Below are positions 17,777 to 24,416 of a DNA stretch of 41,950 bases, piece by piece. The position numbers and the translations under genes are program-made. The stretch spans positions 1 to 41,950 of IMG/VR virus record IMGVR_UViG_3300037316_000023, one strand, 5' to 3'. Every line of letters starts with the position of its first letter. Position 1 is the first letter of the stretch. Source of the DNA: a virus. The notes below the pieces were generated by a model. That model saw only the letters and a program-made list of their open reading frames with translations, did not search any database and was not told where the DNA came from.

Positions 17777-19122
17777 TCGCGCATTTGCTCCGGTGTAACA
17801 GAGTGCATCGTGACCATCTCAGGTGTTAAGCGGGATTCGTCATAAGCAGGACCAAAGAAATAGTGTTCTGAGAACCCCGGTCTGTGCTGCATAAGCATCA
17901 GGGGTCTAATTCCCGCATTCCCTAACACCTTACTAACGTGAACATCCTCAGCGTAAGCGTGCTGCGGTGTGCGCCCCTGCGTTGCTACAATCCTGCAAGC
18001 ATTCGAAGACAGAAGATAACCAGGTCCACCGGAACAGACGCCACCATGCAGATAACCCGCATAGTCAAAATTGTTTTCAAGTATTTCAATTAACAGCTTT
18101 TCTACGTAGACGGCTGTATCGTCATCAGCCTTGAAAACGAATTTGTAATTGTTGTCGGTTACGTACTGGCAAATACCTACCGTTTTCGCAATGAGCGAAT
18201 CGTAACCATCGCCGCAATCCAGAAAGACTTCATCCGGCTCTGGTGAACGTGGGAAACCATCCTTCGGCTTACCGTAAAAAAATCTAATATCAACATTATG
18301 GAACGCAGCGACATCAGCACCCCATGTTTCCCTAACAGCCTTTACTTGTTCGTTAGGGCCGTTCTGATGGAAGCCCGTTGCAACACAAGCAGGCCCACCG
18401 CCGTGTGATTCGTAATCGAAGGTAAAGCAAGTCGGTATAGCAATCAGAATCTTAGGCAGTGGAGGTAACTTCTCTATTGACCGACTGCGGCACCCGCCTA
18501 TGTGTGTAATGATGGGTCTGTTAAGGTCAGCTATACGGTAACCCTTGTCAAGAAGCATCTTGCTTAGAGCTTCTTCGTGGGTAAGGCCGGTGTTACCTAT
18601 CTGCTTGGCAACGTTCGGTAAAATCAATTCCCTACAGTCTGATAATCTCCGTAAGCCGGGGTTCCATGCCCATCCGCCCCACACACCGCGCCAGTACGGC
18701 TCAGGTATGTGCAACTCGCCATGTACAAGAGGATGCCAACCTGTATCACCACGCAGAGTGACACAAATAATATTGCTATGCGTGTTGAGGATGTCCTTCG
18801 ACTCGCGCATGAAGGGTGAGAGCCTGTTTTGAAACAACCAATCATCTTCACACCAGAATACAAAGTCGTGCTTGGCCTCTGTTATGAGCTTGGCACAGGC
18901 AAACGCTTGGCCCCGCCGCTCATGCCCTGCAATCCACTTCAGGTTGCGTTGCTTCCACTTGAAATCTTTTAGAAACTCTGGCATCTCTGCTTCAGAGTCT
19001 TCAAACACGATTAGCTCTTGAGGTTCCTGGTCGCATATTGCGTAGAAGCTCTCAAGCGTCGTCTTTAGCAGGTCGTGCCGGTTGCAGCTAGTCACCAGCA
19101 TTGAGATGTTAGTGTTAGGCAT
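17749..19122 (-). CDS. Two-domain glycosyltransferase (GT2-like plus GT31-like)
   Basis: 457 residues from the ATG at 19122. N-terminal domain (about 1-215): a GT-A fold of the GT2 type, with SMLVTSCNRHDLLKTTLESF at the nucleotide-binding start, VFWCEDDW (about residues 92-95) as the metal-binding DxD-like site, and an acceptor region WNPGLRRLSD with THEEALSKML. C-terminal domain (about 220-457): motifs of GT31/fringe-type beta-1,3-glycosyltransferases, namely KAVRETWGADV followed by VDIRFFYG, then FKADDDTAVYVEKLL (DDD site) and YAEDVHVSKVLG (the ED-V motif). Both domains keep their metal-binding acids, so the protein is probably bifunctional. It sits between a coiled-coil protein and TerS within the late operon. 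The target could be a virion protein or host surface glycan; the sequence does not tell. Confidence 0.75.
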   Translation of the reverse strand: MPNTNISMLVTSCNRHDLLKTTLESFYAICDQEPQELIVFEDSEAEMPEFLKDFKWKQRNLKWIAGHERRGQAFACAKLITEAKHDFVFWCEDDWLFQNRLSPFMRESKDILNTHSNIICVTLRGDTGWHPLVHGELHIPEPYWRGVWGGWAWNPGLRRLSDCRELILPNVAKQIGNTGLTHEEALSKMLLDKGYRIADLNRPIITHIGGCRSRSIEKLPPLPKILIAIPTCFTFDYESHGGGPACVATGFHQNGPNEQVKAVRETWGADVAAFHNVDIRFFYGKPKDGFPRSPEPDEVFLDCGDGYDSLIAKTVGICQYVTDNNYKFVFKADDDTAVYVEKLLIEILENNFDYAGYLHGGVCSGGPGYLLSSNACRIVATQGRTPQHAYAEDVHVSKVLGNAGIRPLMLMQHRPGFSEHYFFGPAYDESRLTPEMVTMHSVTPEQMREWYSRSKKN

Positions 19123-19126
19123 ACAT

Positions 19127-19426
19127 TTACGCAATGACCAAAGACGGCTCTGCTTCTACCGGCTGTGTGGCAGCGGCCTGTTGCTCTGCTTCCATCTTCG
19201 CCTGCATCTTCTTCACACGCTCATCCATCCACGTCTGTATCTCGGTGGTTTCCGCGCCTGACTTCTCAACCAGGAACGCAAGAACCAAATCCAGCTTTAC
19301 AAGCGTCTCTTGTGTCTTCTGGATAACACCCGCTGTCTCATCAAATACCTTTTGGGCCTCTGCCCGCGTCAATGGGCCGTTCCAATACCGCTCACGGTTG
19401 TGAGCTAATCTCTGTGCATCACTCAT
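19127..19426 (-). CDS. Small coiled-coil protein upstream of the glycosyltransferase
   Basis: 99 residues. Almost entirely helical: NRERYWNGPLTRAEAQKVFD, then TQETLVKLDLVLAFLVEK with heptad spacing, and a charged C-terminal coil DERVKKMQAKMEAEQQAAAT. There is no membrane segment or signal peptide. It overlaps the end of the DUF5317-like gene by 8 nt and ends 4 nt before the glycosyltransferase ATG. Function unknown; the tight spacing links it to these genes. Confidence 0.55.
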   Translation of the reverse strand: MSDAQRLAHNRERYWNGPLTRAEAQKVFDETAGVIQKTQETLVKLDLVLAFLVEKSGAETTEIQTWMDERVKKMQAKMEAEQQAAATQPVEAEPSLVIA

Positions 19427-19778
19427 ATGCTCTCCTTGTAATCATCAGCACTGCCCACAGGAAGTAAACGAAGACCCCATAAGTATCGTTCCACATCATC
19501 AGAAAATCACCGATGGAGTAAATAGATGTGTGAAGATCAAAAATGTCAGCCAAGATGTTCAAGTGCGTGTTGTGTGTCATAACACAATGCACATCATCAA
19601 TCATCCCGTCAGCATCAGCACCGCCCTCAACAAAACTGTTAAGGTGTCGCTGATTCACCATCACCGGAAACTTGTCATTGTTGGCATACAGCACCAACTG
19701 ATTACTTGCGGCCCCCGCGAAGCCGGCGATGGTGGGAAGAAGAAGCAACCACAACATTGTTTTTCTTATGAACTGCAT
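19419..19778 (-). CDS. Membrane protein, DUF5317-like
   Basis: 119 residues. It begins with a signal-like hydrophobic segment (RKTMLWLLLLPTIAGFAGAA), then ASNQLVLYANNDKFPVMVN. A conserved-looking block (DVHCVMTHNTHLNILADIFD, then SIYSIGDFLMMWNDTYGV) precedes a second hydrophobic segment (VFVYFLWAVLMI) at the C-terminus. The A-N-N-x-x-F-P-V and H-L-N-x-L-A-D / S-I-G-D patterns match what I recall of DUF5317. It is likely an inner-membrane protein with both ends in the membrane. Ribosome-binding site GAAGAGG. Role unknown; it lies between the lysis and packaging genes. Confidence 0.6.
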   Translation of the reverse strand: MQFIRKTMLWLLLLPTIAGFAGAASNQLVLYANNDKFPVMVNQRHLNSFVEGGADADGMIDDVHCVMTHNTHLNILADIFDLHTSIYSIGDFLMMWNDTYGVFVYFLWAVLMITRRAYE

Positions 19779-19878
19779 GGCATGCCTCTTCGGGCTCAGG
19801 ATTCAATGGCACTGTTACGGGTCTTCGTGCTTTGGTTACTCGAAACACCAGGTCGTCATTATCCGGCCCAATGTTCAT
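19702..19878 (-). CDS. Possible small overlapping ORF
   Basis: 58 codons from an ATG at 19878, in a gap of 154 bases between the spanin-like and DUF5317-like genes, then overlapping the latter by 77 nt in another frame. Its first 40 residues have a protein-like composition (NDDLVFRVTKARRPVTVPL), but the end (HHRRLRGGRK) is merely the shadow of the next gene. There is no clear ribosome-binding site. It may be real or may be chance. Confidence 0.25.
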   Translation of the reverse strand: MNIGPDNDDLVFRVTKARRPVTVPLNPEPEEACHAVHKKNNVVVASSSHHRRLRGGRK

Positions 19879-19932
19879 ATTCAAAAGGCAATCCACATCT
19901 TTACACCAGACCCGCCGCGCATTCGTAAACGC

Positions 19933-20484
19933 TTACAGGTGACCACTAATCAACAACCCAATTCCCACGCCCACACCAACAGCCTTTGCAATCCCAATCA
20001 CACGCCTTAAAAATTTTGGTTTTTTCTTCAGCGCAACAATCTCTGAATCCTTCGCAACAACGATGGCCGTCTCAGCCTTCAGGTCAACCGTGCAGGCCGC
20101 AAGGTTCACCGCGTCAACCTTCGCCTGCCCTAACAGCGTCACCAGGGGCAAGGCGTCAACCGAAACCTGTGATGGGTTGTCAACCGCAACCCGCGCCTCT
20201 AGCGGCACCTCTGTAATCTGGGGGAGGGCCTGTACAACTTGTGCCGGTGTTCGTGCAGCATGAACAACCTTGGTTATCGTTACAACCTTCGCAGCTGCTT
20301 GAGTGTTGTTGGTTACTATCTGCTGTTGTAGTAAAGCAACCACACTCTGCTGTTGCTTAATCACATCATCGGCCTTCACTCTCGCATCGTGCTCTTGCAA
20401 CCACACATGAGCACCCACCAGAGCACCGGCAATCAGTAGAATGTAAAACAGGTGCGTCTTCGCGTACGTCTCAAGCCAAATCAT
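19933..20484 (-). CDS. Spanin-like protein with membrane segments at both ends
   Basis: 183 residues. N-terminal membrane anchor (HLFYILLIAGALVGAHVWL, about 11-29), then a helical coil with the pattern of an i-spanin periplasmic rod (KADDVIKQQQSVVALLQQQI). A beta/Pro-rich middle (VVQALPQITEVPLEARVAV) and a second helix follow. The C-terminus is a Gly-rich hydrophobic helix (VIGIAKAVGVGVGIGLLISG). The first half resembles Rz-type inner-membrane spanins. The second membrane segment is unusual for Rz; no lipobox is present, so it is not a classical u-spanin. It is coupled by TAATG to the small gene upstream. Late lysis, joining or disrupting membranes, is the best guess. Confidence 0.5.
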   Translation of the reverse strand: MIWLETYAKTHLFYILLIAGALVGAHVWLQEHDARVKADDVIKQQQSVVALLQQQIVTNNTQAAAKVVTITKVVHAARTPAQVVQALPQITEVPLEARVAVDNPSQVSVDALPLVTLLGQAKVDAVNLAACTVDLKAETAIVVAKDSEIVALKKKPKFLRRVIGIAKAVGVGVGIGLLISGHL

Positions 20485-20663
20485 TAGACCGCCTTCTTAA
20501 CAGCGGCCTCTAGAGCTTCGACACGCGCAACGAGTGCATCAAAGTCGGCCTTAACAACATGCTCAACCTTCGCAATAACGGCCTTGAAGTCACCTTCAAC
20601 CTTCGTAACGAAGCCCGCAACTTTCGATTCCACTCCCTTAACATCATTTGACAGTTGTGACAT
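20484..20663 (-). CDS. Small helical protein of the lysis region
   Basis: 59 residues, ATG at 20663 preceded by AAGGAGAG at ideal spacing. Entirely helical with heptad-like valine/alanine spacing: VESKVAGFVTKVEGDF, VIAKVEHVVKADFDALVARV, EALEAAVKKAV. It has no membrane segment. Its stop overlaps the start of the spanin-like gene as TAATG. The coiled-coil nature and position suggest a partner of the spanin-like or holin-like protein, but I do not recognise a family. Confidence 0.6.
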   Translation of the reverse strand: MSQLSNDVKGVESKVAGFVTKVEGDFKAVIAKVEHVVKADFDALVARVEALEAAVKKAV

Positions 20664-20681
20664 AACACTCTCCTTTAAAAT

Positions 20682-20906
20682 TTAATTTTTTGGTGTGTCC
20701 TTCTTAACACCTAGCGCCACACCCACACCACCAATGAGGGCACCAAAACCAATTGCAAAATCTTGAGGATTGAAAATTGCGTGCTGCACATAATGTGCAG
20801 TCGTCAACCCAAAGTATTGCAGAACACCAACCACCGCAAACACCCTGATGGGGCAGAACGTTTGGTTATCCGGCTCAGTGAAGATGTTATGCAAAAATTT
20901 TTTCAT
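20682..20906 (-). CDS. Holin-like membrane protein
   Basis: 74 residues from the ATG at 20906 (a TTG two codons upstream is less likely). Two hydrophobic segments: RVFAVVGVLQYFGLTTAHYV (about 21-40) and FAIGFGALIGGVGVALGV (about 51-68), then a short basic tail KKDTPKN. Two short membrane helices, the second Gly/Ala-rich with a charged C-terminus, is the layout of small class II holin-like proteins. It stands 147 bases downstream of the peptidoglycan-active gene. A 17-codon reading frame (20956-20903) ends in an ATGA overlap with this start and could couple its translation. Confidence 0.6.
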   Translation of the reverse strand: MKKFLHNIFTEPDNQTFCPIRVFAVVGVLQYFGLTTAHYVQHAIFNPQDFAIGFGALIGGVGVALGVKKDTPKN

Positions 20907-20956
20907 TGGCAATACTTCACGTCACACCACTCTACAATTTGTCGGTATGTTGTCAT
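20903..20956 (-). CDS. Possible 17-residue leader peptide before the holin-like gene
   Basis: ATG at 20956, TGA at 20905-20903, overlapping the holin-like start as ATGA. The encoded peptide (MTTYRQIVEWCDVKYCQ) is not hydrophobic. The holin-like ATG has no good ribosome-binding site of its own, so coupling through this leader is plausible. The leader itself also lacks a clear site, hence low confidence. Confidence 0.3.
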   Translation of the reverse strand: MTTYRQIVEWCDVKYCQ

Positions 20957-21053
20957 AACTATCAACAATACATTGTGGTGTAAATCACAGTGCTCACGGT
21001 CATGCGGTAACCAACTCCTGCAAGGTTCGCCGTTCGCCAATGTCCAATGACAA

Positions 21054-21440
21054 TCAGCCATGCGTCACCTGAATGTTATGGTCACCACTGTTCCAAAACG
21101 CTGCTCTCAAATACAGTGGCAGCACGATGCACCCGTGTGAAGCGAAGCCGGGGTGCTCTGCCGAATCACCGTGCAAGAAGAACGAATCCCTGCCGTACAT
21201 CTCGTTGTACGGCGATGGGGTCAACCGCATCGCATACTTACCAACCACCGCATCATCGTGCGGTTCACCTGCTGTATAGAACCCACGGGGGAGAGGCCCC
21301 ACCCCTTTTACATCCTGCATGTCAGGGTTATTCTTACCTTCAACGCGGCCGGCGTACCCACTCTTAAAAATTAGTTTTCCCGATGGGTCAATCCACCATC
21401 CGGTGCTCTGCTCGAACGTCCAAGTGCGGTCTGTGATCAT
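21054..21440 (-). CDS. DUF2778/Tlde1-like peptidoglycan enzyme, probable endolysin
   Basis: 128 residues. After WTFEQSTGWWIDPSGKLIF and a GYAGRVEGKNNPDMQ segment come KGVGPLPRGFYTAGEP and, at the C-terminal side, FFLHGDSAEHPGFASHGC. The HG...SxGC pattern (His90, Ser101, Gly103, Cys104) is the L,D-transpeptidase-type active site, and the GKNNP/GPLPRG context matches the DUF2778 (Tlde1) family. Tlde1 acts in the periplasm as an L,D-carboxypeptidase and exchange enzyme on peptidoglycan. No signal peptide is seen, so export would depend on the holin. As first gene of the leftward arm, followed by holin-like and spanin-like genes, it is the best endolysin candidate. Confidence 0.7.
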   Translation of the reverse strand: MITDRTWTFEQSTGWWIDPSGKLIFKSGYAGRVEGKNNPDMQDVKGVGPLPRGFYTAGEPHDDAVVGKYAMRLTPSPYNEMYGRDSFFLHGDSAEHPGFASHGCIVLPLYLRAAFWNSGDHNIQVTHG

Positions 21441-21736
21441 AAAGTTAATTGGGCCGTCTCTCCGGCTGTCACGCCTGCTTTAACTCAGGGGCGTTCCAGG
21501 GCGCACAGTGTGGGTCTGTGCGGCTAACCTCCCAAGGAGTAGGGAGGAAGTGGTAAGACTTAATTTTTGGACCATGGCCCGCCGATCATATGGAATCCTG
21601 GGGGGCCTCCCCCGGCCTCGAAGTACCACAGAAAGTAGTACCTATATACAACAGCGCACACGACTTGCAGCAACTAACCAGGTGACCGTAAGGTTTTGAA
21701 CTTGAAGCACCTCAACCGCGATGGGGTATCGGTATT

Positions 21737-21755
21737 ATGCGACAATCATGCGACA
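21737..21755 (+). repeat. Helically phased direct repeat, operator candidate
   Basis: ATGCGACA occurs at 21737-21744 and again at 21748-21755, an 11-bp period (one helical turn). Two copies on the same face of the helix suit binding by one regulator or replication protein. Only two copies are present. Confidence 0.4.
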
Positions 21756-22149
21756 GCCTTTGTATGTCATTGATTCCACAACTACTAAACGCACGCGCCG
21801 GTTAAATGAACCGCCGCTTTCGATGTCTCATATTGAGATTGTTTTACTTTGGTAACCTAACGCGGCAAGGGTATCAGTATCCGCCCCAAGTTCTGTGTGG
21901 AAGGCTGACTATAAGACCATAATGGGGTTTGACTGTCAAGTCGGATGAACAACTCATACATCTACACCAACTATCATAACTAAACACGTCGAGAACCCAC
22001 ACATTGTACACGTGGTATTGGTATAGATGTAAAATCTACACTCTCCTCACTAACCCCATTAGAATCATATATATATATATATACATTTCAGTGCTCCCAT
22101 GGGGGGGTGGGTTTCTATACATATATGTGTATGTTCTCACCGTCTAAAC

Positions 22150-22179
22150 TTGACAGACTTCATTAACTTATGGTACTTT
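22150..22179 (+). promoter_or_regulatory. Rightward early promoter
   Basis: TTGACA (22150-22155), an 18-bp spacer and TACTTT (22174-22179). The predicted leader to the ATG at 22199 is about 13 nt and contains GGAGG. The 12-mer TATGGTACTTTC that overlaps the -10 (22169-22180) recurs at 39237-39248 upstream of the integrase promoter. Confidence 0.6.
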
Positions 22180-22198
22180 CATTTTGGAGGATGTCAAC

Positions 22199-22414
22199 AT
22201 GAGCTTCACACGATACCAGGCCGAACGGGAATGTTTGCGACGTGCTCTTAACGACGCGGGTGACTTCAGCATAGAGGAGCTGAGGAAGATATTGATTGCT
22301 AGTGGTCTGGATGTGCCTTCTGATCTGCCGCGGCACCTCAAGGCGATAGGTGCACAGAGCCGCAAGCGTAAGGGTCACAACTCACAATGGGAGTGGTTCA
22401 TCCCAACCGTGTAA
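22199..22414 (+). CDS. Small putative DNA-binding regulator, first rightward gene
   Basis: 71 residues from the ATG at 22199, with GGAGG 8 nt upstream; an in-frame ATG at 22184 lies in the ribosome-binding site and is unlikely. The sequence reads as a small winged-helix-like domain: helix YQAERECLRRALNDAGDF, helix SIEELRKILIASGL, then PRHLKAIGAQSRKRKGHNSQ as a basic recognition part, and WEWFIPTV as a closing strand. It is directly behind the rightward promoter, the usual place for a control protein. I do not recognise a named family. Confidence 0.55.
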   Translation: MSFTRYQAERECLRRALNDAGDFSIEELRKILIASGLDVPSDLPRHLKAIGAQSRKRKGHNSQWEWFIPTV

Positions 22415-22454
22415 ATCTTACACAGTACCCCGTCAGTAACCACCTAAAGTGATA

Positions 22455-22484
22455 TTGCGCTGCTTTTGTGCGTTAGTTTATATT
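22455..22484 (+). promoter_or_regulatory. Promoter with leaderless geometry upstream of 22491
   Basis: TTGCGC (22455-22460), an 18-bp spacer and TATATT (22479-22484). The ATG at 22491 starts 6 nt after the -10 and has no Shine-Dalgarno sequence, so the transcript would begin at or within one base of the ATG. Confidence 0.55.
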
Positions 22485-22490
22485 TAACAC

Positions 22491-22664
22491 ATGATATCCA
22501 CATCTGAATACGGGATACGCACCAACAAAGCACTCAGGCTTAAATGGCCTGATTTAACCATTGATCAACGCGCTTGGGAGCTTGCGAAGATCGCTGCGGC
22601 ACCTGGTGAGTCTTTGAGTGTCACCATCGCACGCGCACAACGCATTAAAGACTCACTGAAGTAA
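22491..22664 (+). CDS. Small unknown protein, predicted leaderless
   Basis: 57 residues (start MISTSEYGIRTNKALRLKW). The rest is helical: TIDQRAWELAKIAAAPGESL, then SVTIARAQRIKDSLK. The second half could be a ribbon-helix-helix-like or small helical DNA-binding unit, but that is weak. No ribosome-binding site precedes the ATG, and the promoter at 22455 places the start site at the ATG. The stop is followed 2 nt later by the AAAGGAG site of the ParB-like gene, so it probably heads that operon. Confidence 0.5.
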   Translation: MISTSEYGIRTNKALRLKWPDLTIDQRAWELAKIAAAPGESLSVTIARAQRIKDSLK

Positions 22665-22674
22665 AAGGAGAAAT

Positions 22675-23397
22675 ATGAACATCGATAAGATAGTGATTGA
22701 TCCTGAATTTGCTTCTTTACTAACGCCGCTGACGGCGGAAGAGAGTGAGCAGCTAGAAGCCAACCTCACATCTGCCGGTGTGATCTGTGACCCTCTGGTC
22801 GTCTGGCATAACATATTGCTTGACGGTCATAACCGACTGAAGATCATTAAAAAACACGGCTTAAAATACGATGTTAAGGAACTGGACGACGCGTTGCCTG
22901 ATCGTTCCGCAGCAATGGCGTGGATGATTGAGCATCAGTTTGGCAGGCGCAACGTGTCACCAGGCGCGAGGGCGGTTGCAGAAGCGTCCGTGATCCAATT
23001 GCGCATCTCCAGTGAAATCAAGGAGTTACCGTTAGCCACTGTGGCTAAATCCAAACCACACACGACGACCCGCCGTGCTACGTACGTCGCGAAGTACAGT
23101 CCCACACGTGCGCGAAAAGTGATGGCTGGAAAGATGAGCCTGGAAGATGCGGAGAAGAAAACACGTGACGAGCGAATTGCTGAGGGCAGAGAAAAACGCA
23201 GGGAGGCACCTAAGCCGCGTGTCCCTGACCACGGTGAAGTGATCAACCGTATAGCGGCACAGATTGCAACGTTGGTTACTGACCTCAAGGAATTCAAGCC
23301 CTATCGGGAGGCTGTTAGGAAAAGTCCAAGCACCAAGTTTCTCCTGAAGAGTTTGAATGCGCTAAATGATGTTGTAACCTACTTAACAACAAAATAA
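22675..23397 (+). CDS. ParB N-terminal domain protein
   Basis: 240 residues, ATG preceded by AAAGGAG. The N-terminal 90 residues match the ParB/Srx nuclease-like fold: LTAEESEQLEANLTSAGV, then DPLVVWHNILLDGHNRLKI, where the DGHNR box is the nucleotide-binding signature. A helical middle (ARAVAEASVIQLR) and a possible HTH-like stretch (KSKPHTTTRRATYVAKYSPT) are followed by a very basic segment (DERIAEGREKRREAPKPRV) and a C-terminal helix. In phages such proteins act as transcription regulators, nucleases or partition factors. No ParA is nearby, so partition is unlikely. A regulator of early or lysogenic genes is my best guess. Confidence 0.65.
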   Translation: MNIDKIVIDPEFASLLTPLTAEESEQLEANLTSAGVICDPLVVWHNILLDGHNRLKIIKKHGLKYDVKELDDALPDRSAAMAWMIEHQFGRRNVSPGARAVAEASVIQLRISSEIKELPLATVAKSKPHTTTRRATYVAKYSPTRARKVMAGKMSLEDAEKKTRDERIAEGREKRREAPKPRVPDHGEVINRIAAQIATLVTDLKEFKPYREAVRKSPSTKFLLKSLNALNDVVTYLTTK

Positions 23398-23425
23398 CAG
23401 CATGCGAACAAGAATGGGTCGCAAA

Positions 23426-23545
23426 GGAGAAATCACCATGGCAGTAGATTACTTAACAAAAGGAGTGGCGCAAAAGAACACCAATGGAGAAATCACCATG
23501 GCAGTAAATTACTTAACAAAAGGAGTGGCGCAAAAGAACACCAAT
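23426..23545 (+). repeat. 60-bp tandem duplication containing RBS and start codon
   Basis: Unit 1 (23426-23485) and unit 2 (23486-23545) differ at one base (GTAGATT against GTAAATT). Each unit includes GGAGAAATCACCATGG, so the ribosome-binding site and start codon exist twice in the same frame. A degenerate third copy begins GGAAAAATC at 23546. Confidence 0.9.
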
Positions 23546-23746
23546 GGAAAAATCTCTTGGAAGCTTACAGGCGATGCGTATGCGCACGAAATGCAGTGCT
23601 TGCAAACGAAAATTCATACGCTTGAGGCTCGTTTGGTGGACTTGAAAGAAGAGCGCGATTTTATGCTCACACACATCCTCAAAGCAGTAGGGGCGTTGAA
23701 GGGTCTTCCTGAACCCACTCGTCCCAAATTGCAAGAACCATCCTAA
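23438..23746 (+). CDS. Small coiled-coil protein with duplicated N-terminus
   Basis: 102 residues from the ATG at 23438 (GGAG 8 nt upstream); an equally good internal start at 23498 would give 82 residues. The 20-residue unit MAVDYLTKGVAQKNTNGEIT is present twice with D to N in the second copy, caused by the 60-bp duplication. The unit ends before KISWKLTGDAYAHEM. The rest is a coiled coil (LQTKIHTLEARLVDLKEERD) and a helix (FMLTHILKAVGALKGL). It lies 40 nt after the ParB-like gene and just before a strong terminator. Function unknown. Confidence 0.6.
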   Translation: MAVDYLTKGVAQKNTNGEITMAVNYLTKGVAQKNTNGKISWKLTGDAYAHEMQCLQTKIHTLEARLVDLKEERDFMLTHILKAVGALKGLPEPTRPKLQEPS

Positions 23747-23756
23747 CCCACCAGCC

Positions 23757-23794
23757 AAGGGATGTCCTTCTTCAGGGTGTCCCTTTTTTTTTTT
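23757..23794 (+). terminator. Strong intrinsic terminator
   Basis: Stem 23757-23767 with 23775-23785 (11 pairs, three of them G-U wobbles), loop of 7 nt, then an unbroken run of T to 23794. It ends the first early operon. Confidence 0.85.
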
Positions 23795-23799
23795 ACCTC

Positions 23800-24036
23800 A
23801 TGTCATTACCTAAAACAGAACGCAACCAGGCGATAGCCGCTGCAGTTGCCAATGGTGAGCCGCTGAAAGTTGTTGCGGCCCGCTTTGGTATATCCGTGGC
23901 GCGTGTGTCGAAGATTGTTAACACGACCACACCAGAGCACCCCATCACCTTACGTGATGCAAGACCCACACTCCTGCAAATGCAAGTGTTGTTGAACAAG
24001 CTATTGACTTCAATAGATAACACTGTTGAATCTTAA
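23800..24036 (+). CDS. Small helix-turn-helix protein
   Basis: 78 residues. Residues 8-42 read as a resolvase/homeodomain-like HTH: RNQAIAAAVANGEPLKVVAA, then RFGISVARVSKIV, with the A-x-x-x-G turn between helices. The remainder (PTLLQMQVLLNKLLTSID) is a helix with hydrophobic spacing suited to dimerisation. The ATG follows the terminator U tract by only 5 nt and has no ribosome-binding site, so how it is started is unclear. A transcription regulator is likely; it is one of few candidates for the lysogeny switch. Confidence 0.55.
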   Translation: MSLPKTERNQAIAAAVANGEPLKVVAARFGISVARVSKIVNTTTPEHPITLRDARPTLLQMQVLLNKLLTSIDNTVES

Positions 24037-24077
24037 ATGGTGTGATGCACTGGCAAAGAGTGCATACTGACTCACCG

Positions 24078-24377
24078 ATGAGGCTTCACGTTTACATCCA
24101 TAACAGGGGCGAGGCGAAGCTAGACCAGATCCTCGTACTCTTGCAAACCGTAGTAGGAAAAGAGGAAAAAATGGCTTCAGACCTAACCGACCTAACCGCC
24201 CAAGTACAGGCAGAAACAGATGCCGAAACTGCGGCAATAACACTGCTCACCACACTCTCAGCCGACATCGCTTCCCTGAAGAACGACCCGGTTGCGATTC
24301 AGGCACTCTCAGACAAACTCAAGGCCAATGCTGCGGCGCTATCCGCTGCGATTGTTGCGAACACGCCGGCGGCATAA
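24078..24377 (+). CDS. Coiled-coil protein of a common small phage type
   Basis: 99 residues from the ATG at 24078; an internal ATG at 24171 has a far better ribosome-binding site (AGGAAAAGAGG) and would give 68 residues. From 24171 the chain (MASDLTDLTAQVQAETDAET, AITLLTTLSADIASL, LSDKLKANAAALSAAIVANT) is a continuous Ala/Leu/Thr coiled coil like small phage structural or accessory proteins. The longer start adds LHVYIHNRGEAKLDQILVLL, which such proteins often carry. Function unknown. Confidence 0.5.
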   Translation: MRLHVYIHNRGEAKLDQILVLLQTVVGKEEKMASDLTDLTAQVQAETDAETAAITLLTTLSADIASLKNDPVAIQALSDKLKANAAALSAAIVANTPAA

Positions 24378-24382
24378 CAACG

Positions 24383-24404
24383 GGGCGTCTCTTACCGGAC
24401 GCCC
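24383..24404 (+). terminator. Hairpin, weak terminator
   Basis: GGGCGTC (24383-24389) pairs with GACGCCC (24398-24404), loop of 8 nt. It is followed by TGGTTATTCTTT, only a broken T stretch, so termination may be partial. The next ATG (24417) follows at once. Confidence 0.55.
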
Positions 24405-24416
24405 TGGTTATTCTTT

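Larger units (their letters stand above)
21441..22198. promoter_or_regulatory. Divergent control region without genes
   Basis: 758 bases between the two arms; I see no convincing gene. It holds hairpins at 21528-21547 (CCTCCC/GGGAGG) and 21601-21613 (GGGGG/CCCCC), a phased repeat at 21737-21755, a TCTCA/TGAGA palindrome at 21826-21838, a TAGAT/ATCTA palindrome at 22024-22038, a TA run at 22067-22083, a G7 run near 22101, and the rightward promoter at 22150. The octamer AAGTACCA at 21620 is the complement of part of the rightward promoter. I could not find a clear sigma70-type promoter for the leftward arm. Confidence 0.6.

Noticed and set aside
22067-22083. TA dinucleotide run as replication origin
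   Set aside because: An 8-unit TA run next to a promoter is not enough; no iterons or DnaA-box cluster accompany it.
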